64,000 nucleotides of DNA from Aestuariibacter sp. A3R04 (GCF_018860805.1 NZ_JAHKQR010000002.1:310001-374000), one strand, 5' to 3'; shown: positions 43,188 through 54,300, numbered from the stretch's first letter. The notes: a model not told the origin generated them from the sequence alone. Made by a program: numbers and translations.

Positions 43188-43994
43188 TTATTCTAATCCT
43201 ACAATCATTCGTATACTCACCAGCACCAGTATGCCGGCAAGAATTCTTTTCAATAAACTCGTATTCATTTTCTGGCCTAACTTAGCACCTATATTCGCAG
43301 TAAACACTGAGGTTATAACAATCCCCAGTGTTGCTGGCCAATATACATAACCTATGGCATGGGCCGGTAGGTTTTGCTCGCCATGTCCGCTGAAAATAAA
43401 ACTGGCGCTGCCAAACACGGCAACAACCAGCCCACTAAATGCAGCGCAACCAATGGCCTGACGAATGTGCACCTGAAGCCACACTAGCGCAGGGACTAGC
43501 AAAGCCCCACCGCCAATACCCATAAGTGCACTGACGCCGCCTGTTGCTACACCGACAGCCGCTAAACTACTTTTACCGGCGGAATGAGCTGATGGTTGTC
43601 GTTTGCCGAATAGCATATGCATGGCTACCGCAATAACAAGAACAGCGAAAACATTTTTCAAAGTATGACCGGAAATGGAAGTGGCAAGCAAAGCCCCTCC
43701 CACCGAACCAACAGCAATGCCCAATCCGCACCAGAGCATGATAAATGGGTCTAAATTACCAAGCCGGTAATGTGCCCTGGCAGATGAAATACTGGTAAAT
43801 ATTATCGTCGATAAGGACGTGCCTATGGCCATGGGCATAACCGTGTCGGTATCAACACCGAGAAAATGCACCATCAGGTAAGACAACGCCGGTACGATGA
43901 TGAGCCCACCGCCTATCCCCAGCATACCTGCCAGAAGTCCAACACCCAAGCCTATCCCCATACAGGAAATAACAATTATTGTAATGGGATCCAT
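43188..43994 (-). CDS. TauE/SafE family membrane exporter (UPF0721)
   Basis: A 268-residue integral membrane protein with about eight helices in two related halves: GLLAGMLGIGGGLIIVPAL near the N-terminus and GGVSALMGIGGGALLVPAL after the middle, the duplicated glycine-rich TauE/SafE motif. Family members export sulfite, sulfoacetate or similar anions, but most are uncharacterised. It sits 3 bp before lgt inside the rppH-ptsP-lgt-thyA operon. No sulfur metabolism neighbours define its substrate. Confidence 0.88.
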   Translation of the reverse strand: MDPITIIVISCMGIGLGVGLLAGMLGIGGGLIIVPALSYLMVHFLGVDTDTVMPMAIGTSLSTIIFTSISSARAHYRLGNLDPFIMLWCGLGIAVGSVGGALLATSISGHTLKNVFAVLVIAVAMHMLFGKRQPSAHSAGKSSLAAVGVATGGVSALMGIGGGALLVPALVWLQVHIRQAIGCAAFSGLVVAVFGSASFIFSGHGEQNLPAHAIGYVYWPATLGIVITSVFTANIGAKLGQKMNTSLLKRILAGILVLVSIRMIVGLE

Positions 43995-44095
43995 TCGGCC
44001 TCTTCCTTAAAAAACGGGGGTAGCGTAACACAAAAAAACAGCCGGGATGACGCAGAAATTACAGGAATAGATGAATTGACGATTGCTTAAGAGGA

Positions 44096-46405
44096 TCAGG
44101 AGCCTGCCCTTACCAAACCCCCAAGCCCCCGGTGCTCCAGGTACTGGTTGATATGACTGAATACCTCCTCGTGCGCAGAAGCGGTCAGGGCCTTAGTCAA
44201 TAGCATTCGCGAATCATGCAGACTTACATTGCGAATAACCCAGTTAATTTTTCTCAAATTATGGGCGTTCATACTCAACTTTCGATATCCCATAGCAACA
44301 AGCAAAATTGCTCCACCTGGCTCACCGGCAATTTCACCGCACACAGTGACCGGCACCTGATTGGCATCTGATTGCTTTACGATGTCGTAGAGCGCGCTCA
44401 ACACCGCTGGATGATAACTGTTGTACAAACCGGCAACACGGGTATTGTTTCTGTCAACAGCAAGAAGATACTGAGTAAGGTCATTACTGCCCACGGAAAA
44501 GAAATCAACTTGTTTGGCAAGTTGAGGTAACTGATACAACACAGACGGCACCTCTAACATGATGCCAAGCTTGGGCTTATTCAGCATCCTATCTGTGTGC
44601 TTGATTTCATCACAAATTTCGTCAAAAGCCTGTTCGATAAGACGACGGGCTTCGTCCACCTCCGACACCGAGGAGATCATAGGCAGCATTATTTGTAGGT
44701 TAGTGAGGCCAATACTGGCCCTTAGCATAGCGCGAATTTGTACCAGAAAAATGTCAGGGTGATCAAGTGTAAGCCTTATCCCCCGCCAGCCCAGAAACGG
44801 ATTTTCCTCGTTTATGGGAAAGTATGGCAAGGGTTTGTCTCCGCCCACATCCAGTGTGCGCATGGTAATCGTCTGCTCAGGTGTTGCCATCAGAATTTGC
44901 CGATATAACTCTACCTGCTCTTGCTCCGAGGGGAAGCGCTGACGAAGCATAAACGGGATCTCGGTACGATATAGACCAATGCCATCTGCATTGGCAAACT
45001 GCGTTGCTTCGATATCGGCAGACAAACCGGCATTGACGTACAGTGCGATGCGGCACCCATCCTGGGTTTCACTCGCCAGGTTAGCATCGGCCTCTATGCG
45101 TTTTGAGAGAATTTTTTCTTCGTCTATCAGCTGAACAAATTCACTGCGAATGGTGGCCTCAGGAGAGACAATAACTTCACCTGAATAACCGTCTAACAAC
45201 AACTCTTTTCCATTCAACAGTGCAGGGGACACGTTTTGGCAGCCCATTACTGCCGGTACGCCCATTGCCCTGGCAAGAATAGCAGCGTGGGAGTTATTCG
45301 ACCCGCGAATTGAAATGATGCCTTGCAGGTACTGACGGGGAAATTCGGCCAGCATTGACGCACTGACTTCTTCAGCCACCAGTATACTAGGCTGTGTGGC
45401 TTCCCGGGCAGAGGGTTGTTGGCCTTTCTCTTCGTAGAGAATATTAATAAGAATGCGATTGGACAAATCTACTATATCAATAGCCCGCTCTTGCATATAC
45501 GGGTCTTCCATATTCTGGAAACGCGCGGCGTAATCTTCCACTACCATTTTCAACGACGATGCTGCATCCCACCCCTCGCGAATCTTTGCTTCCACTTCCC
45601 GACCAAGGCTGTTGGCGTCAAGCAAGTGATGATACAACTGAAAAATGGATTTCACGTCATCGGGAATACCCAAATCAAGGCGTTCTGACAATATATCAAC
45701 GTGCTTTCGGGTTAGTTCAACGCCCCGCCGGTACAACCGAATTTCCAGGTCTGGATCAGAGGCTCGTTTGACTACCCAGTTTCTCAGGGTAATAGAACTG
45801 TCAGTGGAAAACCCCGTGCCTATTGCTAAACCTGGTGACCCTGGAATGCCACGTACATTTTTTTGTATCGGCATTGACTCCACAGACGAGCTGTTACTCA
45901 ACGCCCCACGTATCTCTGCATTGGTGACTTCTAGCGCCAATTGTGCCGCCAAGGTTACGAGAAAGGCTTCCTCGTTCTCGCTGAACCGGCGCATGGCTTG
46001 TTGTTGCATGGTGATCACGCCTAACACACGGCGCTGATGGATTATTGGCGTACCGAGAAAAGCGTTGTAGCTCTCTTCTTTCACCTCTGGATAGTGTTTG
46101 AATCGCGGATGTTTATGGGCGTTTTCAATATTTAGGGGTTCTTCACGTTGACCCACGAGCCCAATAAGCCCCTCAGAGAAACCTATTCGCACCATTTCCA
46201 CTGCATCCGGATGCAAACCGTCAGTGGCTTTTAGGATAAAATCCTGTTTTTCTTCATCGGCAAGATAGATAGAACAGGAATCGACCTCCATGGTTTGCTT
46301 TACCCGGCTTGCCACACGAAAAAGCGCCTGATCCAATTCGGGGATCTGGTTCATCTCCTGAACAATGCGCTTTAGTGTAGTAAGGATATTCCCGGTTTCG
46401 GCCAC
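44096..46405 (-). CDS. ptsP: PTS-Ntr enzyme I (phosphoenolpyruvate-protein phosphotransferase PtsP)
   Basis: Start GTG 46405 (GGGAG 8 bases upstream) is preferred over an upstream ATG that lies inside rppH; this gives 769 residues, near the 748 of Escherichia coli. An N-terminal GAF domain (about 5-150) is followed by the PTS enzyme I domains: RGIPGSPGLAIGTG, phospho-His in RGSNNSHAAILARAMGVP, TEIPFMLRQRFPSEQEQ and GIMLEVPSVLYQLPQLA, then FSVGSNDLTQYLLAVDR. It starts the nitrogen-related phosphorelay to NPr and EIIANtr. 19 bp after rppH, as in Escherichia coli. Confidence 0.94.
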   Translation of the reverse strand: MAETGNILTTLKRIVQEMNQIPELDQALFRVASRVKQTMEVDSCSIYLADEEKQDFILKATDGLHPDAVEMVRIGFSEGLIGLVGQREEPLNIENAHKHPRFKHYPEVKEESYNAFLGTPIIHQRRVLGVITMQQQAMRRFSENEEAFLVTLAAQLALEVTNAEIRGALSNSSSVESMPIQKNVRGIPGSPGLAIGTGFSTDSSITLRNWVVKRASDPDLEIRLYRRGVELTRKHVDILSERLDLGIPDDVKSIFQLYHHLLDANSLGREVEAKIREGWDAASSLKMVVEDYAARFQNMEDPYMQERAIDIVDLSNRILINILYEEKGQQPSAREATQPSILVAEEVSASMLAEFPRQYLQGIISIRGSNNSHAAILARAMGVPAVMGCQNVSPALLNGKELLLDGYSGEVIVSPEATIRSEFVQLIDEEKILSKRIEADANLASETQDGCRIALYVNAGLSADIEATQFANADGIGLYRTEIPFMLRQRFPSEQEQVELYRQILMATPEQTITMRTLDVGGDKPLPYFPINEENPFLGWRGIRLTLDHPDIFLVQIRAMLRASIGLTNLQIMLPMISSVSEVDEARRLIEQAFDEICDEIKHTDRMLNKPKLGIMLEVPSVLYQLPQLAKQVDFFSVGSNDLTQYLLAVDRNNTRVAGLYNSYHPAVLSALYDIVKQSDANQVPVTVCGEIAGEPGGAILLVAMGYRKLSMNAHNLRKINWVIRNVSLHDSRMLLTKALTASAHEEVFSHINQYLEHRGLGGLVRAGS

Positions 46406-46424
46406 CTGACAGTCTCCCTGAGTA

Positions 46425-46961
46425 TTAGCCGTTGCGTCTGCGCTTGCGGTTGCGCTTACCGGAACCTGTCGATTGCGGACGCTGACCAGCCGGCATTGCC
46501 ACGCCTGCAAATTCTTTCATCACTTTGCGATATACATCGCGTTTAAAAGACACGACATTGCGGATGGGATACCAATAACTCACCCATCGCCAGTCATCAA
46601 ATTCCGGATGCCCGCTATTGAGCACGTCGACATCTTTCTCCTGGCAGTCAAGCTGAAGTAAAAACCACTTTTGCTTTTGTCCTATGCACACCGGTGAACT
46701 ACCCTGGCGTATTAACCGCTTTGGCAATTTGTATCGCAACCAGTTGCGGGTAACCCCCAGGATAGTAACATCCTTTTTTGTTAACCCTACTTCTTCGTGC
46801 AACTCCCTGTACATAGCTTGTTCTGCAGTTTCCCCTTCATCAATTCCGCCTTGTGGAAACTGCCATGAATGTTGACCATAACGTCTTGCCCAAAACACCT
46901 GACCCATTTTGTTGCAAATCACTATGCCCACATTCGCACGGAATCCGTCGGCATCTATCAC
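46425..46961 (-). CDS. rppH: RNA pyrophosphohydrolase
   Basis: 178 residues starting at GTG 46961 (GGGAG 5 bases upstream), [17 protein letters not shown], the normal RppH start. The Nudix box spans about 38-60 (GGIDEGET ... RELHEEVGL), preceded by HSWQFPQ. The C-terminus is very basic ([10 protein letters not shown]). RppH removes pyrophosphate from mRNA 5' ends to trigger decay. Divergent from mutH and first gene of the operon, a conserved layout. Confidence 0.95.
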   Translation of the reverse strand: MIDADGFRANVGIVICNKMGQVFWARRYGQHSWQFPQGGIDEGETAEQAMYRELHEEVGLTKKDVTILGVTRNWLRYKLPKRLIRQGSSPVCIGQKQKWFLLQLDCQEKDVDVLNSGHPEFDDWRWVSYWYPIRNVVSFKRDVYRKVMKEFAGVAMPAGQRPQSTGSGKRNRKRRRNG

Positions 46962-47067
46962 ATAGACTCCCGGGCACGATAAACTTTTCTATTTCTGCAT
47001 TCTTCCATAAACTATAGCCCTTTCAAAGCATTAATACGAATTCGTCGAATATTAGCAGGAGTAGCCT

Positions 47068-47742
47068 TTGCAGCCGCCAACACTACCGCCCTCAAATGAG
47101 GATGAATTACTGCGACGAAGCCATCAAATCGCCGGGCTTTCTTTGGGTGAACTCGCCCATTTTGCGGGCGTAGTTGCACCTGAGAACCTCAAGCGACACA
47201 AGGGCTGGCCGGGCATGCTCATTGAAAGATGGCTTGGTGCAACGGCAGGATCCAAACCGCAACAGGATTTTCCCGAACTGGGAATTGAGCTGAAAACCAT
47301 TCCAATCGACAAACACTTCTCGCCGTTAGAAACCACCTATGTTTGCTATGCGCCGCTCATAAATCAGCCAGGTGTCACATGGGAAACTTCGAACGTAAGA
47401 AATAAGCTGCAGCGGGTATTGTGGGTTCCGCTGGAAGGAGACCGACAAATTCCACTGTCGAACAGACGGGTAGCCACTGCATTTTTCTGGCACCCCAGTG
47501 CAGAAGAAGACGCTTTACTGCAAAAAGATTGGGAAGAACTCACGGAGCTCATAACCCTTGGTCAATCGGAAACCATTACAGCCCGCTTGGGTGAAGCACT
47601 GCACATTCGCCCCAAAGCCGCCAGCGGACAAGTACTTACCGATGCATTAGACCCGGATGGCAAGAAAATAAAAACCCGGCCACGAGGTTTCTACCTGAGA
47701 ACGTCATTTACGCATGGTTTGTTGCAGCGGCAGTTCGGCTAA
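47068..47742 (+). CDS. mutH: DNA mismatch repair endonuclease MutH
   Basis: 224 residues. The catalytic triad has the exact D-x6-E-x-K spacing: Asp67, Glu74 and Lys76 in DFPELGIELK. GWPGMLIERWLGA and LKKDWEELTEL-like text later also match. MutH nicks the unmethylated strand at hemimethylated GATC, implying Dam methylation in this organism. The start is TTG 47068 with AGGAG 6 bases upstream. Divergent from rppH over 106 bp. Confidence 0.94.
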   Translation: MQPPTLPPSNEDELLRRSHQIAGLSLGELAHFAGVVAPENLKRHKGWPGMLIERWLGATAGSKPQQDFPELGIELKTIPIDKHFSPLETTYVCYAPLINQPGVTWETSNVRNKLQRVLWVPLEGDRQIPLSNRRVATAFFWHPSAEEDALLQKDWEELTELITLGQSETITARLGEALHIRPKAASGQVLTDALDPDGKKIKTRPRGFYLRTSFTHGLLQRQFG

Positions 47743-47770
47743 TAGTATTAACCTGAGTAAGTGGCAACAC

Positions 47771-48853
47771 CTAAGACGACTGTTGATGGCGTTGAGACTT
47801 TCGCATGTGTCGAACCAGTACCTCGCCGAGGAACTTCTCTGAGTTCAAACCAAGGCGCTTTGCCACAACAGCTATATCCGCATCGGTGTGCAGTAGCACA
47901 TTCTTGGCATAGTCAAGACGATACTTGTACACAAACTGGCGAAAATCTTTTTTCTCCAGCAGACGCAACGCGATAATGAGAATTGTTGGGTCAACCCCGC
48001 AATCCCGGGCAAAGTGTTTAAGAGTAAGAGCCGGAATTTTGTAGGCTTTTTTCTCGATCATTGTGCGTTCTGCCCGCATCAGCACTTCACGCATTACACC
48101 TGGCTCGGCCTTGAGCTCATCAAGGCGCACGTAATCCAAAGGCGACGGTGACACGTTTTGTGGCCTGACTAAGGCAATTAAAACTTGCAACATGGCGACG
48201 GCAAAGAGCACCGTATACAAAGATTGCCAGAATACGATGTTGAAGAAGCCAAATGCGCCGGCGGTCATCAGCAGAATGCAACAAAACGACAGGCCCACTG
48301 TAATACCCATAGCACCACCAACCCAGCGCAACCTGTATTCCTGCACCTCCACCACCTGACAGGGCAAATGTCGATGGTAGTTTTGTACTAGCTCTGTAAT
48401 GAGAATACCGATTATCAACATACCAAACCCGGTGATCATGTAGGCCAGATAAATATCCCAGTTTTCTATTGGATGGCCCACCGGTGAAGCAGAAAGCCAA
48501 GCCAGCCGTTCACTTTGCGGAATAAATAGCACTGGAACTTGGCAAACCAAGGCCAGGCCCACCGGTACCCAAAGCAAAAACTTAGATGCAGGAGGGCTGT
48601 CAATGACCATGTTTTTCACACATCGATAGGCAAAAGACAGGCATAATAAGGGCACGAAAACCGTCAGGCCGGTTAATGCGCCGACCTCGACATTAAAAGC
48701 ACGCATAACTTCATCGACCAGAATAAAAGGCCAGCAGATCAGCGCAGCCAGCACCCACTCCACAGCAATAATTCGCTTTCGCTCCACAATGCACTTTACC
48801 AGTAAGAAACAGTAACACGCAGCAAGTACAGCCAGTGTATAGCGATGCAACAT
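47771..48853 (-). CDS. Membrane-anchored AraC-like helix-turn-helix regulator
   Basis: 360 residues: about seven hydrophobic helices in the first ~225 (VLAACYCFLLVKCIV, LTVFVPLLCLSFAY, FLLWVPVGLALVCQVPVLFI and others), then a cytoplasmic C-terminal helix-turn-helix region (about 265-350; LTLKHFARDCGVDPTILIIA, FVYKYRLDYAKNVLLHTD, IAVVAKRLGLNSEKFLGEVL) that follows the AraC two-HTH plan but is divergent. Such membrane-bound AraC-type proteins act on nearby genes. It lies 45 bp downstream of ygiF and converges on mutH. Target and signal unknown. Confidence 0.75.
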   Translation of the reverse strand: MLHRYTLAVLAACYCFLLVKCIVERKRIIAVEWVLAALICWPFILVDEVMRAFNVEVGALTGLTVFVPLLCLSFAYRCVKNMVIDSPPASKFLLWVPVGLALVCQVPVLFIPQSERLAWLSASPVGHPIENWDIYLAYMITGFGMLIIGILITELVQNYHRHLPCQVVEVQEYRLRWVGGAMGITVGLSFCCILLMTAGAFGFFNIVFWQSLYTVLFAVAMLQVLIALVRPQNVSPSPLDYVRLDELKAEPGVMREVLMRAERTMIEKKAYKIPALTLKHFARDCGVDPTILIIALRLLEKKDFRQFVYKYRLDYAKNVLLHTDADIAVVAKRLGLNSEKFLGEVLVRHMRKSQRHQQSS

Positions 48854-48898
48854 TTAACCTTTACTCCTTTTCCCTGTGAAGATGAACAGTGTCTGGTA

Positions 48899-50404
48899 TC
48901 ACCAGTAGATATCGCCCTGCATTCCCGCCTGTCGGGTACGCTCCATTACGCGCATGAGACTTGCGAGTTTCTCTTCCACCCACGTGAGTACTTCGCCGAT
49001 GTCATCCAGTTCAGACTCGTTAGCCATGGCGCGTAACATCAGCAGCGCTTTCATCTCGTCAATTCCTGTCAGGATATCCAGCCACGGAGCGCGAAAATGA
49101 TGACGTTCTTCATCGAACAGCCCTGCCAGCAAGTAGCCGTTCCACAACGTCTGGCGCAACAACACTTCTATGGCAATGTAGTTTTCCGGTGTCATATTAC
49201 GGCTCTTCGGCAGGGTTTGCTGAACTGTTTGCCAGCCCTGAGAAAGCCAGCCCTGAGCGTGTTCCATCACCGGCACATCATAAGCCTTGGAGTGAGAACG
49301 CCAAGGTTTTGCGGCGACAATTTCTGCCAGCGCCAGTTTAAGCTCATTGCTTTGCCCACTAAAAAACAGCGACTCGGGATCGTGAGCGTGGATCAAGCCC
49401 GCCTTGCGCCCCTGCAAATAACTAATTAACGCCGGAAACTTGCTCAAACACTTGTTGAACAAGCTTTTTTTAGACAGTAAATAGCGCAAAGACTGTAAAT
49501 CATCCTGCCACAGCCAGTCCTGCATATATGCCATTAATAACTGGTGTACCGCTAGTAATTGCGGGCATTGCAACACCGGCAGGTAAAGTGAGACAGTTTG
49601 CATCAGTAAGCGCGCGCATTTGACTATCTCAGCGAGCACTTTCACTGAACCTGTTTCGTAAAATAAGTGCTCGTGCTTTTGCCAGTGAGACAAGGCATGC
49701 TGTACGGCTGAACAAAAAGCGGCTTCCGTTGTTTCCTGTTGTTGCAGCGGTAAAAAAGACGACAAAGGCACCACTACCGGAGAAATCCCGCTGAGCAACT
49801 GATAGCCCTGTGCGGCTTTAGACACATCACTTAGCCTGACAGGTGTGTGTCTGGCAATTATCTTTGCCAGGGTAAACAGCGACGCTACCGAGCCGGCTTT
49901 GAGTTCCAGCTCCACTTCACGTATGGGAGCACTGTTCTTCCCCGTTGTTGCTTCCCCTTCATCTACCACCACTTCAATACTGTCGCTATCCAGGGTGATA
50001 TTAAAGGCTGTGCGCACAAAATGAGTACTGAATTGTCTTTCTAGCTGGCGGTTTACCTGTTCGACGTGCCACCCCGACGGCCACACATTTTTGTCAAACA
50101 GCGTAAGATCGGGCTCCGCGCTAACCAAATCTATATTGTATTCCGCTCGTTGATGCAGCCCGCCACTCACCTTGCCATGGGTCTTCATGGTCTGCTCAAA
50201 GACGCCGTTACAACCACGCACGCGAAAGCCCATCTTTTCATTTTGAAAGTGATGTTCAGGCGTGTCGTAGTAATCGTTTTGCAAACGCACCTCAGGCTCC
50301 CGGCTTATCTGGTAACCTGCTTTTTCAATGGCAGGCAGCACACTGGAGATAAACGGCGCGAGTGGGCGTTCTCGGGTGACAAATTTTATTTCAATTTCCG
50401 ACAT
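48899..50404 (-). CDS. ygiF: Inorganic triphosphatase (CYTH-CHAD protein YgiF)
   Basis: 501 residues. CYTH domain (1-about 200) with the defining ExExK motif at Glu3, Glu5, Lys7 (MSEIEIKF) and tunnel residues in DYYDTPEHHF and FRVRGCNGVFEQTMKTHG. A CHAD helical domain rich in His/Arg follows (about 225-495). Escherichia coli YgiF hydrolyses inorganic triphosphate; CHAD domains bind polyphosphate. Divergent from ygiM as in Escherichia coli (there next to glnE; not here). Confidence 0.92.
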   Translation of the reverse strand: MSEIEIKFVTRERPLAPFISSVLPAIEKAGYQISREPEVRLQNDYYDTPEHHFQNEKMGFRVRGCNGVFEQTMKTHGKVSGGLHQRAEYNIDLVSAEPDLTLFDKNVWPSGWHVEQVNRQLERQFSTHFVRTAFNITLDSDSIEVVVDEGEATTGKNSAPIREVELELKAGSVASLFTLAKIIARHTPVRLSDVSKAAQGYQLLSGISPVVVPLSSFLPLQQQETTEAAFCSAVQHALSHWQKHEHLFYETGSVKVLAEIVKCARLLMQTVSLYLPVLQCPQLLAVHQLLMAYMQDWLWQDDLQSLRYLLSKKSLFNKCLSKFPALISYLQGRKAGLIHAHDPESLFFSGQSNELKLALAEIVAAKPWRSHSKAYDVPVMEHAQGWLSQGWQTVQQTLPKSRNMTPENYIAIEVLLRQTLWNGYLLAGLFDEERHHFRAPWLDILTGIDEMKALLMLRAMANESELDDIGEVLTWVEEKLASLMRVMERTRQAGMQGDIYW

Positions 50405-50613
50405 AGAATCCGTGGAAAATGATGGGAAAGTATGAATGACACAATACCTTTGTCTACCTTTTTTAGCAATGGAACAACATTGAAATCCGTGGTTTTTATG
50501 CGTGTTAACGGAACTGCAGCCAATGTTTCAGGTCGAAGCACGAAGCGTGCGCTTGCCTTTCTGGTGAGCAGCCCATACCATCACAGAGTTTTTATCACTA
50601 TAACGGACGCATT

Positions 50614-51228
50614 ATGTTACGAAAGTGGCTGACAATCGCACTGATTGGTCTATCTTTTCACGTTTTTGGGCAGCAAGATTCCATTGAGGAATCACTGCAG
50701 CAAAGCGCATCTTCAGCAAATTATATCCGCGACGACCTTTTCGTCTTCCTTCACGCAGGACCGGGCAGAAATTACCGCATCCTCGGCTCTATTGGCGCCG
50801 GCGCGCCAGTTACTGTGTTAGATACAGATTCAGAAGCAGAATTTACGCAAGTGAAGGACAACGAAGACCGCACCGGGTGGGTAGAAACTCGTTTTATCAG
50901 CGATACCATGTCGCGAGCAGAGCAACTCCCTCTTCTCACTCAACGCCTGGCAGACAGTGAAGCAAATGCACAGGGCCTGCAAACAGAGAATACGCGCTTA
51001 AAGCAACAGTTGAGCTCAACTCAGCAGGAATTGGCCTCATTGAAAAAAAGTACAGGCGCGCAGGAACGGGAAATCAAAAGCCTTACGGAACAACTCGGCG
51101 CCCAAAGCAAAGACGAAATGATTAAGTGGTTTACCTGGGGTGGCATTGTCGCTGGTGGAGGCGTGCTGCTAGGCGTCATTTTAACTTTCCTGCCGCGCAA
51201 GCGCAGACGCAATGACGAGTGGATGTAA
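50614..51228 (+). CDS. ygiM: SH3 domain membrane protein YgiM (TIGR04211 family)
   Basis: 204 residues: signal peptide (about 1-20), bacterial SH3 domain (about 36-98; YIRDDLFVFLHAGPGRNYRI), a coiled coil (about 104-165) and a C-terminal membrane helix (about 172-192) followed by a basic tail RKRRRN. This plan is that of TIGR04211/YgiM, facing the periplasm and anchored at its C-terminus. Function unknown. ygiM/ygiF divergence is conserved. The 209-bp gap between them shows no convincing gene. Confidence 0.9.
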   Translation: MLRKWLTIALIGLSFHVFGQQDSIEESLQQSASSANYIRDDLFVFLHAGPGRNYRILGSIGAGAPVTVLDTDSEAEFTQVKDNEDRTGWVETRFISDTMSRAEQLPLLTQRLADSEANAQGLQTENTRLKQQLSSTQQELASLKKSTGAQEREIKSLTEQLGAQSKDEMIKWFTWGGIVAGGGVLLGVILTFLPRKRRRNDEWM

Positions 51229-51272
51229 GTCTTCACTGCGGCGTTAGAACAAACCGTAGAAGTATTTGTGTA

Positions 51273-51307
51273 AACCAACCCGTCTCAAAAAATGTGACGG
51301 GTTGGTT
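51273..51307. terminator. Bidirectional terminator between ygiM and putA
   Basis: AACCAACCCGTC (51273-51284) and GACGGGTTGGTT (51296-51307) form a perfect 12-bp stem with an 11-base loop between the convergent ends of ygiM and putA. T-tracts are short on both sides, so efficiency is uncertain. Confidence 0.7.
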
Positions 51308-51315
51308 ATTCTGGA

Positions 51316-54300
51316 TTACTCGTCGTCTTCGATTAGGGTCATCAACGACGTATTCCCACCTGAAGCTGTTGTATCAATACTGATTGTCTTTTCGGTTACC
51401 AGGCGCTGAATGAGGTTGTCATTATACTCAGCAGTAATTACCGGCAATATCGCTCCCTCACGGGAAGATAACATGGCGGTAATTTGAGCGGTTCTCTCTG
51501 TATTCGAATCAACAACCACTCCTGCGAGATGCTCATGCATTAGCAGATCATTCAAATGACTCAATCTCGCTACCTGGAATACACCTTCAGCCGCACCAGT
51601 TTCATTGAAGTTCTTCTGGAAGGCCAGCGCCTCTTCATAGAAAAGATCGGATACGACCGACACCACCACGTTGCCAGTTGCCAGTGCAGTAACAATAGAC
51701 AAGGTCCAGTATTCAAAAGTTACGCCTTTGTCGGCAAAACACACCAACACGCCACGAGGTTCGAGATACAGCTTGTTCGACTCCCCCGTAGGCCCTGGTA
51801 ACTGTTTGGGCTTGGATAACTTGCGCTCCACACTGGTCAACTGCTGCCGCGATGTAGCCAGAGTGCGGTTCAAATCGTCTGCCAGTTCATCCACAATGTC
51901 TTCTTTCGCCAGTTTCGCCAGTAATTGACGTACCATTGAGATACGGTCGTTCAGCGGTGTGTGCCGCCATTTTGACTCTACGCTCACACCTTTATCCATC
52001 AGGCGAATAGCGGCTTCTTTATCTTGTTTTTCACCGCTCAAGGCGGCGTCCAGGTTGTCCAAATCATCCACCTGAGACGGTTTTGGTGTCGCTCGCTCCT
52101 GCATTAAACGACGCAAATAATTCGGTCCGCCGGCTTTGGGGCCGGTACCTGACAATCCACGTCCGCCAAAGGGCTGCACACCTACAATGGCACCAATCAT
52201 GTTGCGGTTAATATAAACATTTCCCGCGCGACTGCGCGCCGCCAGTTCGTTGGCTCGCTCTTCAATACGCGAGTGCACGCCCATGGTCAAACCAAAACCA
52301 GTGCCATTAATTTGGTCTATCACGCCATCGATTGCTTTGCCGTTGAAGCGAATAACATGAACCACTGGCCCAAATACTTCCCGCTTCAACACATTAATAT
52401 CGTCAATTTCGTATAGTGTCGGCGGGAAGAAATAGCCATCTTCATATTCCTTTGGAACCTGGGCGCGATACAGCAAGGTGCCATGGGTTTCCATGTATTT
52501 CTCGTGTTCCCTTAGACTATTAAAGGCCTTCCCGTCGATAACTGGGCCTACGTCGGTGCTCAACAAGGCCGGATCACCTATTGCCAACTCCTTCATTGCA
52601 CCTGTGAGCATATCGATGAGGTCATCGGCAATGTCTTGTTGAACAAAAAGAACGCGCAAGGCAGAACAACGCTGTCCGGCGCTCTGGAAACCAGAATGGA
52701 TCACATCATCTACCACCTGTTCAGGTAACGCAGTAGAGTCGACAATCATACAATTCTGCCCACCGGTTTCGGCAATGAGAGGCACTTGCTCTCCGCCCCG
52801 TTCCGCTAGCAACTGAGAAATCAAGGTACCGGTCTGGGTCGAGCCGGTAAACATCACCGCTTTGATGCGCTCATCTGGTAACAGGGTACTGCCAACGTGC
52901 TTACCCGGCGCGATGATGAGTTGCAGCGCGTCTTCTGGTAACCCCACGGTATGCATAATTTCTACAGCCCGTTTGGCGATAATACTGGTTTGTTCAGCCG
53001 GCTTCGCCACCACAGTATTGCCGGTAACCAAAGCGGCTGCCACCTGACCCATAAAGATGGCTAACGGGAAGTTCCAAGGGCTTATACAAAGCACCACGCC
53101 ACGGGGCAGGAAGCGTTGATCTTCATCCAGTTCGCGGGCGCGAACGGCGTAATAACGGCAGAAATCTACCGCTTCACGCACTTCATCAATACTGTCTTGG
53201 GTTACCTTACCTGCTTCGCGGATACAGATGGCAATAAGCTCTCCCATGTGGCGCTCTAAAGCACTGGCCGTTCGCTCGAGGATGTCTGCGCGTTCATCGA
53301 CAGAACGCTTTGACCAAGCAGCAAAGCCATAGTGAGCTCTCTCCAGAGCAACGGTCATATCATCAGGGCAAGCGTAGTGATGGTATCCCACCACATCCAT
53401 TGTATTGGCCGGATTTTTCACCGCCGCGCAGCCCTCAGGCAAAGCACCGTCAATCACAGAATAGGTGTTTTTCCAACGAGCCAATTCGTGCTGCAACGCA
53501 TTCACCGCATTGACATCAGTGAGATCCAGCCCCCGGGAGTTGTCCCTTTCCGGTGCGTACAAGTCGCGGGGGGAACTAATTTGCTTATTGTAGCGAACTT
53601 TAAGGCGCTGGGTTTTTTCCACTGGATCTTCGAGCAGTGATTCCACTGGTTTTTCATCGTCCACAATAGCATTTACGAATGATGAATTTGCACCATTTTC
53701 GAGTAATCGTCGGACCAGATACGCCAGAAGATCTTCGTGTTCACCTACCGGCGCATACACACGACATTGTATTTTTTCCTCAGTAACGACCTGGTCGTAT
53801 AAGGTGTCGCCCATTCCATGGAGACACTGGAATTCAAAACCTTCCTTGTCTTCCCCCGCCAACTCAATAATTACTGATGCCGTGTAGGCGTTGTGGGTGG
53901 CAAACTGTGGGTAGATGGTATCTCTGTAATCCAGCAGGCGGTTTGCGCAGGCGTGGTAGGATACATCCGTCGATGATTTTCGGGTAAACACGGGAAAACC
54001 ATCTACCCCAGCCTGCTGGGTAAGTTTAATTTCCGTATCCCAATACGCGCCTTTTACCAGACGCACCATCATGGAGCGCCCCACCTCAAGAGTCAGCGTC
54101 CGCAACCACTCGATAACGTGAATACTGCGTTTTTGATACGCTTGCACCGCCAGGCCAAAACCCGTCCAGCCAATGAGGTCTGGATCGCGGAACACGGCCT
54201 CAATAACATCCAGAGAAATATCGAGGCGATCTGCTTCTTCGGCATCTACCGTCAGACCAATATCATATTCTTTCGCCATCATGCACAAGGCTTTGAGTTT

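Noticed and set aside
50432..50632. 66-codon frame in the ygiF/ygiM gap
   Set aside because: Overlaps the ygiM start and has no coding features; the gap is a divergent promoter region.
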